A DNA stretch of 27,922 nucleotides from Pseudonocardiales bacterium (GCA_025465385.1 JAODNG010000185.1:1-27922); one strand, 5' to 3'. Shown: positions 14,070 to 23,480, counted from the first letter of the stretch. Notes: generated by a model from the letters alone, not told the origin. Translations and numbers: made by a program.

Positions 14070-14968
14070 CCGTACCGATGATGATCGATACCGACCCAGG
14101 AGTAGACGACGCGGTGGCGCTGATGCTGGCCGCAGCCAGCCCGGAGGTGCAGCTGCTCGCCGTGACGACAGTGTTCGGCAACGCCGCCGTGGAGGTCACC
14201 ACCGCCAACGCGCTGCGACTGCGGACCCTGGCAGGGCTCGGCAACCTGCCAGTGGCCGCCGGCGCCGCGCGACCGCTGGTGTACCCATCGCCGCAGCGGA
14301 CCGATCGCTGGCATGGTCGAGACGGCCTCTGCGGGCAGGCCGAGCTGTTACCGGAACCCAGCGGACCAGTCAATGCTCTCGGCGCGGTGCCCCTGATGGC
14401 CACTCTGCTGCGTGGCGCGGTGGCCCCAGTGACCCTGGTGGCCATCGGACCGCTGACCAACATCGCGCTACTGCTCGCCGTGCACCCGGAGGTAAAGCCC
14501 CGGATTGGTCGTATCGTGATCATGGGTGGCAACCTCGGCGGTTCACCGGCCGAGTTCAACATCGGTTCCGATCCCGAAGCCGCCCGCCGGGTGCTCGTGG
14601 AGGAGGACGTGGCGACCACGCTGGTGCCATTGAATGTGACCCAGCGAGCCACGATCGACAGTGCCTGGCTCGTGGAGGTGGCGGCGGCCGGAGCGCGCTG
14701 CGCGGCGTTGGCCGGCATCATCGAACATTGCCGGCAACAGCGATCGACACCGATGGCGCTGCACGACTCGTTGGCTGTGCTGGAAGCCACCGTGCCGGGC
14801 ACGCTGACAACCAGTCCGATGGCCCTTCAGGTGGTCTGCGAGCACGGATGCGACCGCGGTGCCGTGCAGTCCGGCAACGGTCCAGAACGGCCCGTGCAGG
14901 TGGCTTGCGACGCCGACCTGACGTCGCTCAACGCGATGATCCTGCACCGACTCCGAGCTCTTCGGTGA
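14066..14968 (+). CDS. Nucleoside hydrolase (inosine-uridine preferring type)
   Basis: A 300-residue enzyme that cleaves the N-glycosidic bond of ribonucleosides to give free base and ribose. The calcium-binding family signature IDTDPGVDDAVAL occupies residues 7-19. VALGPLTNIA-like sequence (VAIGPLTNIALLL), IVIMGGN and FNIGSDPEAA, which contact calcium and the ribose, are all present. The late histidine motif reads ALHDSLAV, with Ser where Pro is more common. The GTG start overlaps the ribokinase stop by four bases (GTGA), so the two are translationally coupled. The 3' end overlaps the convergent VanZ-like gene by 41 bases. Base preference is not readable from sequence. Confidence 0.9.
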   Translation: MTVPMMIDTDPGVDDAVALMLAAASPEVQLLAVTTVFGNAAVEVTTANALRLRTLAGLGNLPVAAGAARPLVYPSPQRTDRWHGRDGLCGQAELLPEPSGPVNALGAVPLMATLLRGAVAPVTLVAIGPLTNIALLLAVHPEVKPRIGRIVIMGGNLGGSPAEFNIGSDPEAARRVLVEEDVATTLVPLNVTQRATIDSAWLVEVAAAGARCAALAGIIEHCRQQRSTPMALHDSLAVLEATVPGTLTTSPMALQVVCEHGCDRGAVQSGNGPERPVQVACDADLTSLNAMILHRLRALR

Positions 14969-15551
14969 TGCCGGCCGATTGCCGCGCCCGCAGCCGCAGA
15001 ATCCACACGGCCAGCAGCACGCCGAGGACGCCGCCCACCGTGTTGTGCACAAGATCGCGGACCTGACACTCGCCGCCGCCGGTAGCGCCCTGCACAAACT
15101 CCGCGAACCCGCTGACCATCGCGCTGGATGTCACGATGAGCAACGGACGACGAGTTGCCAGCATGCCGAGAATCCCAAACGGCACCAGCATCGCCACGTT
15201 GAACTGCTCGTAGAGATGCGCCAACGACAGGCTGCCGACCGAACACTCGCGCAGCGTTGTCAGCGGGTTGAGGCCACCCACGGTGAAGTGTCCGAACGGC
15301 CGCACCACGGTCAGCGCCAATACCAGCGCCAGGGCGCAGCCGGCGAGCATCGCCGGCACCTGAGCCCAACCCCGACGCGGCGCCAGCCACCAGGCTAATC
15401 CGCCCAGGAGAACAGCTCCCGGAATGAAAGCGGCGGGCACCTCGAGATGGTGCAGCAGGATGTTGAGCAGGTTGTGCGGGTTGAGGTCCGGTCCGTCCGA
15501 CACCCTGCGCACGCTAGCCCAGGCGGCGCGCTGCCCGATGGGCCACCTCAC
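14928..15551 (-). CDS. VanZ-like integral membrane protein
   Basis: A 207-residue protein with about five hydrophobic segments: FIPGAVLLGGLAWWLA, MLAGCALALVLALTVV, FNVAMLVPFGILGMLA, LLIVTSSAMVSGFAEFVQ and VGGVLGVLLAVWILRL. The order NVAMLVPFGILG, SGFAEFVQ, RDLVHNTVGGVLG is the hallmark of the VanZ family, whose members include a low-level teicoplanin-resistance protein, though most are of unknown function. The GTG at 15551 overlaps the stop of the small membrane protein gene upstream, suggesting coupled translation; an alternative GTG at 15503 would drop 16 residues. Its end overlaps the nucleoside hydrolase gene. No resistance role is implied by the context. Confidence 0.82.
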   Translation of the reverse strand: MRWPIGQRAAWASVRRVSDGPDLNPHNLLNILLHHLEVPAAFIPGAVLLGGLAWWLAPRRGWAQVPAMLAGCALALVLALTVVRPFGHFTVGGLNPLTTLRECSVGSLSLAHLYEQFNVAMLVPFGILGMLATRRPLLIVTSSAMVSGFAEFVQGATGGGECQVRDLVHNTVGGVLGVLLAVWILRLRARQSAGITEELGVGAGSSR

Positions 15552-15697
15552 CTATTGGCTGTGAAGACCCCGAAGGCGGTCGTGACGACGAACAAGATGA
15601 GCCCGACTACGAACAGCCACAGCAGACCCTTGATGGCGATCCCGATGCACGCGACGATCAGCCAGATGACGAGCAGCGCGACGATGAGACCTATCAT
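15548..15697 (-). CDS. Small membrane protein (49 residues)
   Basis: A 49-residue, almost wholly hydrophobic protein: MIGLIVALLVIWLIVACIGI, then AIKGLLWLFVVGLILFVVTT, ending AFGVFTANR. It forms two membrane-spanning segments separated by a lysine. The ATG has a GGAGGGG site about nine bases upstream. Its stop overlaps the GTG of the VanZ-like gene (GTGA), so the two membrane proteins are probably made together. Similar tiny hydrophobic proteins are widespread in actinomycetes, with no known function. It fits well between the ABC ATPase gene and the VanZ-like gene on the same strand. Confidence 0.75.
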   Translation of the reverse strand: MIGLIVALLVIWLIVACIGIAIKGLLWLFVVGLILFVVTTAFGVFTANR

Positions 15698-15787
15698 GAT
15701 GGCCTTCCCCTCCACGGTCCAGGCCGCGTGCAGCCCGGTTCACTGGTGATGCTACTCACAGCGACTACGTTACTACATCCGTGGGAA

Positions 15788-16615
15788 CTACTGAGTAGCC
15801 GCGCGGTGTGCGAAGTAACGCTGCCCGGAACGGCGTAGTACTAGATCGACGCCGAACGTCTTCGACAGGTTGTCCTCGGTCAGCACGGCACCAAGCAAAC
15901 CCTGGGCGACCACCGCACCGTCGCGCATCAGCATGGCGTGGGTGAATCCGGGAGGGATCTCCTCGACGTGGTGGGTCACCAGCACTGTCGCGGGAGCGTC
16001 TGGATCGGCAGCCAAGGTGGCCAGCCGGCTCAGCAGATCCTCCCGGCCGCCCAGGTCCAGCCCAGCCGCGGGCTCGTCGAGCAACAGCAGCTCCGGATCG
16101 GTCATCAACGCCCTGGCGATCAGCACCCGCTTGCGTTCTCCTTCGGACAAGGTGCCGAAGCGGCGCTGCACCATCCCCTCCATCCCGAGGGCTGCCAACA
16201 GCCCGGTGGCCCGTGCGCTGTCAACAGCCTCGTAGCGTTCGCGCCACCGTCCGAGCACCGCGTAGCCGGCACTGACCACGAGGTCGGCCACCACCTCGTC
16301 ACCGGGGATCCGGGACGCCAGCGACGCCGAGGAGAACCCGATCCGTGGACGGAGCCCGAACACATCGGTGTGACCAAGCCGTTCCCCAAGGACGTGCACG
16401 AGGCCGCAGGTCGGGTGCAGCTCAGTCGCGGCCAACCGCAGCAGAGTGGTCTTGCCGGCGCCATTGGGTCCCAGAACGACCCACTTCTCGTCCAGCTCTA
16501 CCCGCCAGTCCACCCGGTGAAGCAGCGTGGCAGCGCCGCGCCGAACGCCTACGCCGTCCATCTGCACGACGAGATCGGTCTCGTTGTCAGGTGGTGTCTG
16601 ATCCCCCGCGTTCAC
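15788..16615 (-). CDS. ABC transporter ATP-binding protein
   Basis: A 275-residue nucleotide-binding subunit with Walker A GPNGAGKTT, signature LSEGERKR, Walker B LLLLDEPAAGLD and the switch histidine in VTHHVEEIP. The core domain starts at MDGVGVRRG (about residue 23). The GTG at 16615 gives a normal-length protein; the frame stays open upstream but that part overlaps the divergent glgX gene and has no homology. No permease gene is adjacent, apart from the two unrelated-looking membrane proteins downstream. This orphan ATPase type also occurs in mycobacteria, where its partner is unclear. A role in transport, or as a cytoplasmic ABC ATPase in translation or another process, is equally possible. 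Confidence 0.88.
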   Translation of the reverse strand: MNAGDQTPPDNETDLVVQMDGVGVRRGAATLLHRVDWRVELDEKWVVLGPNGAGKTTLLRLAATELHPTCGLVHVLGERLGHTDVFGLRPRIGFSSASLASRIPGDEVVADLVVSAGYAVLGRWRERYEAVDSARATGLLAALGMEGMVQRRFGTLSEGERKRVLIARALMTDPELLLLDEPAAGLDLGGREDLLSRLATLAADPDAPATVLVTHHVEEIPPGFTHAMLMRDGAVVAQGLLGAVLTEDNLSKTFGVDLVLRRSGQRYFAHRAATQ

Positions 16616-16680
16616 CCCGCCATTGTGCTGATCGGAACAGCAGGGCTGGATGTCGGACCGGCCAGGCAGGATAACTGTCC

Positions 16681-18753
16681 ATGAGCAGCCCCCAAGTTGG
16701 CCGACCATTTCCGCTCGGCGCACACGCCGAGGGCGGCGGGGTGCGCTTCGCGGTGGCTTCCTCGGTCGCCGAGGCTGTCGAGGTCTGCCTGCTGTCCGCG
16801 GATGGCGGGGAGCTCCGGGTGCCGCTGCCGGAACACACCTTCGGGGTGTGGCACGGGCTGCTGACCGGGGTGGGCCCCGGGCAGCGCTACGGCTACCGAG
16901 TCCACGGGCCGTGGGATCCGTCGCGTGGTCTTCGGTGCAACCCCGCCAAGTTACTGATCGACCCCTACACCTTGCGGATCGAGGGCAGCGTGACCGATCT
17001 GCGGGCCGCGCTGGGCTACCAGGACGATCCCGCCGGCCCACGCTCCGCTATCGACTCGCGAGGCAGCGTCCCCGTATCGGTGGTCACTGCCCGTGGCGGC
17101 CCGGACACCGGCACCCGACCCGACGTGCCATGGGAGCAGACGGTGCTCTACGAGCTGCACATGCGCGGTTTTACCCGTACCCATCCAGATGTGCCTCCCG
17201 ATCACCGTGGCACCTATCTCGGACTAGCCCACCCCGCGGTGACCTCCTACCTCACCGAGCTGGGTGTCACCGCCGTGGAACTGTTGCCGGTGTCCGCATT
17301 CTGCCCCGAGCCGCTGCTGCTGCGCGCTGGGATGACGAACTACTGGGGCTATTCCCCGCTGGCTCTACTCGCGGTGCATCCGGGATACGCTGCAGTGCCC
17401 GGCGAAGAGGTGGCGGAGTTTCGCACGATGGTGGCCGCGCTGCACGCCGCGGGCTTGGAGGTCATCGTCGACGTGGTGGCCAACCACACGTGCGAGGCTG
17501 GCGTGGACGGGCCCACCCTCGCCTACCGGGGGTTAGACGCGCCCGCCTACTACCTCCGGCATGACCTCACCGGCTGCGGCAATACCCTGGACAGCGGCTC
17601 AACCACAGTGGTTGCGCTGGTTACCGACGCGCTGCGGTACTGGGCTTCCGAGCTGGGTGTCGACGGGTTCCGCTTCGACCTGGCCAGTGTGCTGGGGCGC
17701 CCTCGGGGCGGCCCGTTCGATCCAGCCGCCCCGCTGCTCACCGCGATTGTCTCCGACCCGTTACTGCGCACCCGCAAACTCATCGCCGAGCCCTGGGACG
17801 CCACTCGCGACGGCTACCAGGTCGGTGGGTTCGGTGTGCATTTCAGTGAGTGGAACGGCAGCTACCGCGACGTCGTGCGTGACTTCTGGCGTGGCGTTCC
17901 CGGCGTCAGCCAGCTCGCCTCCCGGCTGGCGGGCAGCTCAGATCTCTACGCGGCGAACGGGCGGCGGCCGTGGGCATCGATCAACTTCATCACCGCTCAC
18001 GACGGGTTCACGCTGCGGGATTTGGTCTCTTACAATCGCAAACACAACGAGGCCAACGGTGAGCACGGCGCTGACGGCACCGATGACAACCGTTCCTGGA
18101 ACTGCGGTGTCGAGGGCGAAACCGGCGATCCGGCAGTGCGCAGTCTGCGCGGGCGCCAGGCGCGCAACCTGCTGGCCACTCTGGTGCTGTCCACCGGCAC
18201 CCCGATGCTGCTGGCCGGCGACGAGCGCTGGCGCACCCAGGGCGGCAACAACAATCCCTACCGGCTCGACGACGAAACCTCCTGGCTGGCCTGGTCCGCC
18301 GATCCGGACAGCGAGATGATGACCGCTTTCACTCGCCGCTTGCTAGCGCTGCGCACCACGACGCCCGCGTTGCGCCAACCAGAGTTCTTCGAGGGCCGCA
18401 CGACTCCTGGCGGCGCGCCAGACCTGGTCTGGTTTCGTCCCGACGGGCGCCCCATGGAGCTCGGCGACTGGCGAGACGGCGATCTTCAGACGCTCGGCAT
18501 GTGGATCGACGGCACCGACGTGCGGTCCCACCCGCCGCCGCCGGCCGCCGACTCGTGGCTGCTGGTGCTGCACGCCGGCGCCCACCCGATCATGGTCACG
18601 CTGCCGGATCAAGAGTACGGCGAGCGGTACGAACCGGTGCTGGACACCGGATCCCCGGACGGCGTGCCCACCCATTCGCGAAGTCGGCGGCCGGGCACCC
18701 GGATGACGGTTCCCGGCCGGAGTGTCCTGGTCTTCCGCGCGGTCCGCGGGTAG
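16681..18753 (+). CDS. glgX: Glycogen debranching enzyme GlgX (isoamylase type)
   Basis: A 690-residue GH13 enzyme that removes alpha-1,6 branches, mainly from phosphorylase-trimmed glycogen. An N-terminal CBM48 beta-sandwich covers about 8-95 (FPLGAHAEGGGVRFAV to LLIDPYT), followed by the barrel. Conserved regions are VVANHT (265-270), GFRFDLA with nucleophile Asp333, AEPWD with acid/base Glu370, and TAHDGF with Asp441. NYWGYSPLAL (220-229) and NRKHNEANGE are typical of GlgX/TreX. The length is normal. An ATG with AGGATAA-type upstream sequence was taken. It is divergent from the ABC ATPase (65 bases) and convergent with glgP (30 bases). GlgP trims outer chains and GlgX then removes the stubs. 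Confidence 0.92.
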   Translation: MSSPQVGRPFPLGAHAEGGGVRFAVASSVAEAVEVCLLSADGGELRVPLPEHTFGVWHGLLTGVGPGQRYGYRVHGPWDPSRGLRCNPAKLLIDPYTLRIEGSVTDLRAALGYQDDPAGPRSAIDSRGSVPVSVVTARGGPDTGTRPDVPWEQTVLYELHMRGFTRTHPDVPPDHRGTYLGLAHPAVTSYLTELGVTAVELLPVSAFCPEPLLLRAGMTNYWGYSPLALLAVHPGYAAVPGEEVAEFRTMVAALHAAGLEVIVDVVANHTCEAGVDGPTLAYRGLDAPAYYLRHDLTGCGNTLDSGSTTVVALVTDALRYWASELGVDGFRFDLASVLGRPRGGPFDPAAPLLTAIVSDPLLRTRKLIAEPWDATRDGYQVGGFGVHFSEWNGSYRDVVRDFWRGVPGVSQLASRLAGSSDLYAANGRRPWASINFITAHDGFTLRDLVSYNRKHNEANGEHGADGTDDNRSWNCGVEGETGDPAVRSLRGRQARNLLATLVLSTGTPMLLAGDERWRTQGGNNNPYRLDDETSWLAWSADPDSEMMTAFTRRLLALRTTTPALRQPEFFEGRTTPGGAPDLVWFRPDGRPMELGDWRDGDLQTLGMWIDGTDVRSHPPPPAADSWLLVLHAGAHPIMVTLPDQEYGERYEPVLDTGSPDGVPTHSRSRRPGTRMTVPGRSVLVFRAVRG

Positions 18754-18783
18754 GCCGCAGTCACATAAACAGTGGTCCAGGCC

Positions 18784-21342
18784 TCAGGTGGCCAGGTGAA
18801 GGAGGCCGAACTCGGCTGGGACAGCCATCAGCGGGTGCTGCGGCAGGACTCGTACGGTGTATCCGACCAATCCGGCATGCGGCAGCCGTAACGTCGCCTC
18901 GAATCGGTCGCTGTCGCCCTCCCCCTCGCCAGCCGGCTGCATGGTCACCACCAGCGGGTCCTGCAACTCCTCCCGGTCGTCCACTCGCCCGACCACGACC
19001 TGGACGTCGACGTCGCACGGCTTCAACCCGGCCAACACCACCGTCGCGCGGACCGTCATCTCCGAGCCAAGCACCGGCGTGTCCGGCAGGCCGGAGATGT
19101 CCACCTGCGCGACTCGCACCCGAGGCCAGGCGACGCTGACCCGTAACCGGTACCGCGACAGCTCGCGGGCCCCGGCGAAGGCGTCGGCGCGCATCGCCGC
19201 GGCCGATTCTGCGGCCGGCGCGTAGAGGCGCTCTACGTACTCCTGCACCATCCGGCAGGCCTGGACCTGCGGGCGCAACGTGGCCAGGGTGTGCCGCACC
19301 ATGGTCACCCAGCTGGTCGGCACGCCCTCGGCGCCACGGTCGTAGAACTCGGGGACGAGGTGCGTTGCGATCAGCTCGTAGAGTGCGTTGGCCTCCAGCG
19401 TGTCCCGCAGCTCCGGATTCTCGACGCCGTCGGCAGTCGGGATGGCCCAGCCGTTGTGGCCGTCATAAAACTCATCCCACCAGCCGTCCCGGATCGACAG
19501 GTTGAGCCCACCGTTGAGCGCGGACTTCATCCCCGAGGTGCCGCACGCCTCCAACGGCCGCAGTGGGTTGTTCAACCACACGTCGCAGCCCCAATACAGG
19601 TACCGCGCCATCGACATGTCGTAGTCGGGCAGGAACGCTATCCGGTGTCGGACGTCTGGCGAGTCGGCAAATCGCACCACCTGCTGGATCAGCGCCTTGC
19701 CACCGTCGTCAGCGGGGTGCGACTTTCCGGCGATGATCAACTGCACCGGCCGCTGCGGATCCAGCAGCAGGGCGCGTAGGCGTTCGGGGTCACGAAGCAT
19801 CAAGGTGAGCCGCTTGTAGGTGGGCACCCGGCGAGCGAAGCCCATCGTGAGCACCTGGGGGTCGAAGATCCGCGATGTCCAGCCCAGCTCGGGCGCGGAG
19901 GCGCCGCGCTCCAACCACGCGGCCCGGACCCGTCGACGCACCTCTTGCACCAGTTTGGCGCGCAGCATGCAGCGCAGCTCCCACAAGGCGGAATCGGGCG
20001 CCGACAGGGCCGCACTGCCATCGTCAGACGCGCCGAGCACACCGACGAGTTCACGCGCCGCCCAGGTCGGGCCGTGCACGCCGTTGGTGACCGATCCGAT
20101 CGGGACCTCTTCGACGTCGAACTGTGTCCACAACCCACGGAACATCGCCCGGGACACGGCGCCATGCAGTTGCGAAACGCCGTTGGCGCGCTGGGCCAGC
20201 CGCAGCCCCATGTGCGCCATGTTGAACATTCCGCCGTGGTCCTCGGCGCCCAATGCCAGCACCCGGTTGACGTCGACGCCGGGCAGCAGTGCAGCGTCGT
20301 TCGAGGACCCAGCGCTTGACGATCCGACGAAGTGGTGGCGCACCAGATCGACCGGGAAGCGGTCGATCCCGGCGGGCACCGGGGTGTGCGTGGTGAATAC
20401 GGTGCCGGCACGCACCGCAGTCAAGGCCTCGTCAAAACTCAGTTCTTCATCAGTAATCAGCTCACGGATCCGTTCCAGGCCTAGAAAGCCGGCGTGGCCC
20501 TCGTTGGTGTGGAACACCTCAGGTTCGGGATGGCCGGTGAGCCGGCAGAACATCCGCACCGCGCGGACCCCGCCGATCCCGGCGAGGATCTCCTGGGTGA
20601 TCCGGTGGTCCTGGTCGCCGCCATAGAGCCGGTCGGTGACGCCGCGAAGGTCGTCCGGATTATCCTCGATGTCTGAGTCCAGCAGCAGCAGCGGAACGCG
20701 CCCGATGTCAGCCCGCCAGATTCGCGCGCTGAGCACCCGTCCACAGGGCACGTTGACATGCACCAGCAGCGGCGCGCCGGCGGCGTCAACCAGCAGGTGC
20801 AGCGGCAGGCCCTGCGGATCCAAAACTGGGTAATGCTCCAGTTGCCAACCGTCCAGCGACAGCGACTGGCGAAAGTACCCCGAGCCGTAGAGCAAACCGA
20901 CCCCGATCAGCGGCACCCCCAGGTCTGAGGCCGCCTTGAGGTGGTCGCCGGCCAGCACTCCCAGGCCACCAGAGTAGAACGGCAACACCTCGGAGACGCC
21001 GAACTCCATGGAGAAGTAGGCGATCGCCGCCGGTAGCGCTTCCACGCGCTGCTGGTACCACCGCGGATCGTCAAGGTAGCGGCGCAGATCCTCGGCCAGC
21101 GCCTGGGTGCGGTCCACCACCGTCTCGTCGGCGGCCAGCTCGGTGAGCCGACGGGTGGGAATCTCGCCGAGCAGCCGCATCGGATCCCCGTTGACGGCGG
21201 CCCAGGTGTGCTCATCCAGCGAGGCGAACAGGTCCTGGGTCGGCGGGTGCCAGCTCCACCGCAGGTTGGCGGCCAGCGTCTCCAGGGCTGCCAGCGGTCC
21301 CGGCAGCTGGGCCCGGACGGTGAACCGGCGCAGTGCTCTCAT
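18784..21342 (-). CDS. glgP: Alpha-glucan (glycogen) phosphorylase
   Basis: An 852-residue GT35 enzyme that phosphorolyses alpha-1,4 glucan to glucose 1-phosphate. It is of the long bacterial type. An N-terminal DUF3417-type domain (about 10-120, with NLRWSWHPPTQDLFASLD) precedes the phosphorylase core. IAYFSMEFGVSEVLPFYSGGLGVLAGDH-type sequence (107-134) and FHTNEGHAGF (277-286) are present. The PLP lysine is Lys606 in EACGTSGMKSALNGGLNLS. A C-terminal beta-rich extension (about 720-852, RVRVAQVDISGLPDTPVLGSE and on) is also typical of the actinobacterial form. The ATG start lies 139 bases from the divergent glgE start, an arrangement also known in mycobacteria. Confidence 0.93.
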   Translation of the reverse strand: MRALRRFTVRAQLPGPLAALETLAANLRWSWHPPTQDLFASLDEHTWAAVNGDPMRLLGEIPTRRLTELAADETVVDRTQALAEDLRRYLDDPRWYQQRVEALPAAIAYFSMEFGVSEVLPFYSGGLGVLAGDHLKAASDLGVPLIGVGLLYGSGYFRQSLSLDGWQLEHYPVLDPQGLPLHLLVDAAGAPLLVHVNVPCGRVLSARIWRADIGRVPLLLLDSDIEDNPDDLRGVTDRLYGGDQDHRITQEILAGIGGVRAVRMFCRLTGHPEPEVFHTNEGHAGFLGLERIRELITDEELSFDEALTAVRAGTVFTTHTPVPAGIDRFPVDLVRHHFVGSSSAGSSNDAALLPGVDVNRVLALGAEDHGGMFNMAHMGLRLAQRANGVSQLHGAVSRAMFRGLWTQFDVEEVPIGSVTNGVHGPTWAARELVGVLGASDDGSAALSAPDSALWELRCMLRAKLVQEVRRRVRAAWLERGASAPELGWTSRIFDPQVLTMGFARRVPTYKRLTLMLRDPERLRALLLDPQRPVQLIIAGKSHPADDGGKALIQQVVRFADSPDVRHRIAFLPDYDMSMARYLYWGCDVWLNNPLRPLEACGTSGMKSALNGGLNLSIRDGWWDEFYDGHNGWAIPTADGVENPELRDTLEANALYELIATHLVPEFYDRGAEGVPTSWVTMVRHTLATLRPQVQACRMVQEYVERLYAPAAESAAAMRADAFAGARELSRYRLRVSVAWPRVRVAQVDISGLPDTPVLGSEMTVRATVVLAGLKPCDVDVQVVVGRVDDREELQDPLVVTMQPAGEGEGDSDRFEATLRLPHAGLVGYTVRVLPQHPLMAVPAEFGLLHLAT

Positions 21343-21481
21343 GGGCGGACTTTATCCGGCGGCCCGGACTTCTCCGAAGCACAGCTCGGTGACGTCGCGA
21401 GTGTCACACCCGACGCGCACCGGTCGGCTGATCCCGGCAGACTGGGGACCGGGTAGGGCCGAGGGAAAAGGGGCGACAGCG

Positions 21482-23452
21482 GTGAGTGGTCGGATCGCCA
21501 TCGATGATGTGACGCCCGTGGTTGCGTGCGGGAGATATCCCAGCAAAGCGGTGGTCGGCGAACAAGTTCCGATCTGCGCCGCGGTCTGGCGCGAGGGCCA
21601 CGACGCGGTGGGCGCCACGGTGGTCTGGCGCGGCCCGGGCAACGGGTCGAGTAGCCAGATCCGGATGCAGCCGGGGCCGCCGGGCCTCGACCAGTTCACC
21701 GCGACCGTGGTGGCTGACGAGGTGGGTTGGTGGAGTTTCCGGGTGGATGGCTGGGCCGATCCCTGGGAGACCTGGCGGCACGCGATCGAGGTGAAGATCG
21801 GCGCCGGCCAGACGGTGACCGAGTTGGAGAATGATCTGATCACCGGCGCCCGGTTGCTGGAACGAGCGGCTCGCCGGCCCGGCCAACAGGCTCACCGAAT
21901 GACGCTGAGCGCCGCGGCGGCGGCGCTGCGGGACGTCGAGCTGCCACTGTCCGAGCGCGTCGGACCGGCGCTCGACGAGCCGGTGATCCAGATTCTCACC
22001 GCCGATCCACTGCGTGATCTGATCACCAAGGGCGGTTCGCACAAGGTGTGGGTGGATCGCCCTCGGGCCCTGTTCAGCTCCTGGTATGAGTTCTTTCCGC
22101 GATCCACCGGCGGCTGGGACGCGCACGGCAACCCGGTACACGGAACTTTCGCTACCGCCACCGGTGAGCTGCACCGGATCGCCAAGATGGGCTTCGACGT
22201 GGTGTACCTGCCGCCGATCCACCCGATCGGCGAGGTGCACCGCAAGGGTCCCAACAACACCATGCACGCCGGGCCCGACGACGTAGGTTCGCCGTGGGCG
22301 ATCGGTTCGGCCGAAGGCGGCCACGATGCGGTGCATCCCCGGCTGGGCACTATCGAGGACTTCGAGGCCTTCGTCGCCAGGGCCCGCGAGCTCGGTATGG
22401 AAATTGCTCTGGATTACGCGCTGCAATGCGCACCAGATCACCCGTGGGCCAAGGAACACCAGGAGTGGTTCACTACCCGTCCGGACGGGACGATCGCCTA
22501 CGCGGAGAACCCACCCAAGCGTTATCAGGACATTTACCCGCTCAACTTTGATACCGACCCCCGGGGTAGCTATCTGGAGATGCTGCGGGTGATGCTGTTC
22601 TGGGTAGAGCGCGGGGTACGCATTTTCCGAGTGGACAATCCGCACACCAAGCCGCCGGACTTCTGGCAATGGCTGATCTGGCAGGTCAAGGACCGCCATC
22701 CGGATGTGCTTTTCCTAGCCGAGGCATTCACCCGGCCGGCTCGGCTCTACGGGTTGGCTCGGCTCGGGTTTACCCAGTCTTATACCTACTTCACCTGGCG
22801 CACCGATAAACAGGAGCTCACCGAGTACGCAACGGAGCTGGCCTCTCGAGTGGACGAAATGCGACCGAACTTTTTCGTCAACACGCCGGACATCCTGCAC
22901 AAGTCACTACAGCAGGGCGGCCCGGGTATGTTCGCCATTCGGGCCGCGCTGGCTGCCACGCTGTCTCCCTCCTGGGGTGTCTACTCCGGCTTCGAGCTGT
23001 TCGAGAATACCGCGGTGGCGCCCGGCAGTGAGGAATACCTGGATAGCGAGAAATACCAGCTGCGTCCCCGAGACTTCGCCGGCGCGTTAGCTCAAGGACG
23101 ATCGCTGGAGCCGTGGATAACCCGGCTCAATGCAATCCGACGGGCGCATCCAGCCCTGCAGCAGCTGCGCAACCTGCAGTTTCACTTAGTGAGCAGCGAG
23201 TCCCTGCTGGCGTATTCCAAGACCGATCCAGCCACCGGCGACACGGTGATCTGCGTGGTCACTCTGGAGCCGTTCAACACGGTCAGCGGGATGGTCTGGC
23301 TGGACCTGCCGGCGCTGGGCCTGGACCCGTTGGACCGTTTCTTGGTATACGACGAGGTCAGCGGCGAGACCTACACCTGGGGGCAGGCTAACTTCGTGCA
23401 GCTTCAACCCTGGCGGGCGGTGGCCCACATTCTGTGGCTGCGCCCCTCGTGA
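21482..23452 (+). CDS. glgE: Alpha-1,4-glucan:maltose-1-phosphate maltosyltransferase GlgE
   Basis: A 656-residue GH13_3 enzyme that transfers maltosyl units from maltose 1-phosphate to growing alpha-glucan. The N-terminal domains (1-170) include the beta-sandwich GWWSFRVDGWADPWETWRHA and the helical ITGARLLERAARR segment. The barrel has SSWYEFFPRSTGGW (199-212), VVYLPPIHPIGEVHRKGPNNT (240-260), FRVDNPHTKPPDFW with nucleophile Asp385, and FLAEAFTRP with acid/base Glu414. These are hallmark GlgE residues. The GTG at 21482 is supported by an AAAAGGGG site and by the family N-terminus; the frame is open 125 codons further but overlaps glgP. With treS, and presumably pep2 and glgB beyond the window, it forms the trehalose-to-glucan pathway. 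Confidence 0.94.
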   Translation: MSGRIAIDDVTPVVACGRYPSKAVVGEQVPICAAVWREGHDAVGATVVWRGPGNGSSSQIRMQPGPPGLDQFTATVVADEVGWWSFRVDGWADPWETWRHAIEVKIGAGQTVTELENDLITGARLLERAARRPGQQAHRMTLSAAAAALRDVELPLSERVGPALDEPVIQILTADPLRDLITKGGSHKVWVDRPRALFSSWYEFFPRSTGGWDAHGNPVHGTFATATGELHRIAKMGFDVVYLPPIHPIGEVHRKGPNNTMHAGPDDVGSPWAIGSAEGGHDAVHPRLGTIEDFEAFVARARELGMEIALDYALQCAPDHPWAKEHQEWFTTRPDGTIAYAENPPKRYQDIYPLNFDTDPRGSYLEMLRVMLFWVERGVRIFRVDNPHTKPPDFWQWLIWQVKDRHPDVLFLAEAFTRPARLYGLARLGFTQSYTYFTWRTDKQELTEYATELASRVDEMRPNFFVNTPDILHKSLQQGGPGMFAIRAALAATLSPSWGVYSGFELFENTAVAPGSEEYLDSEKYQLRPRDFAGALAQGRSLEPWITRLNAIRRAHPALQQLRNLQFHLVSSESLLAYSKTDPATGDTVICVVTLEPFNTVSGMVWLDLPALGLDPLDRFLVYDEVSGETYTWGQANFVQLQPWRAVAHILWLRPS

Positions 23453-23457
23453 GTGCC

Positions 23458-23480
23458 CCACAGCTAGGCTGCGGCTGTGG
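23458..23480 (+). other. Inverted repeat over the start codon of the methyltransferase gene
   Basis: CCACAGC (23458-23464) pairs with GCTGTGG (23474-23480), which contains the GTG start at 23477. The nine-base loop gives a modest hairpin. It could reduce translation of the carotenoid unit or be chance. Confidence 0.25.

Noticed and set aside
13525..15066. A 513-codon Arg/Pro-rich frame across the ribokinase and nucleoside hydrolase genes
   Set aside because: Both underlying genes have clear family motifs in another frame, and the long frame is a by-product of high GC.
15447..15749. A 100-codon plus-strand frame opposite the small membrane protein
   Set aside because: It lies antisense to the coupled membrane-protein genes and has no ribosome binding site or recognisable content.
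21389..21407. GTGAC...GTCAC inverted repeat between glgP and glgE
   Set aside because: The arms are only five bases with a nine-base gap, which is expected by chance in GC-rich DNA; no regulator gene is near.
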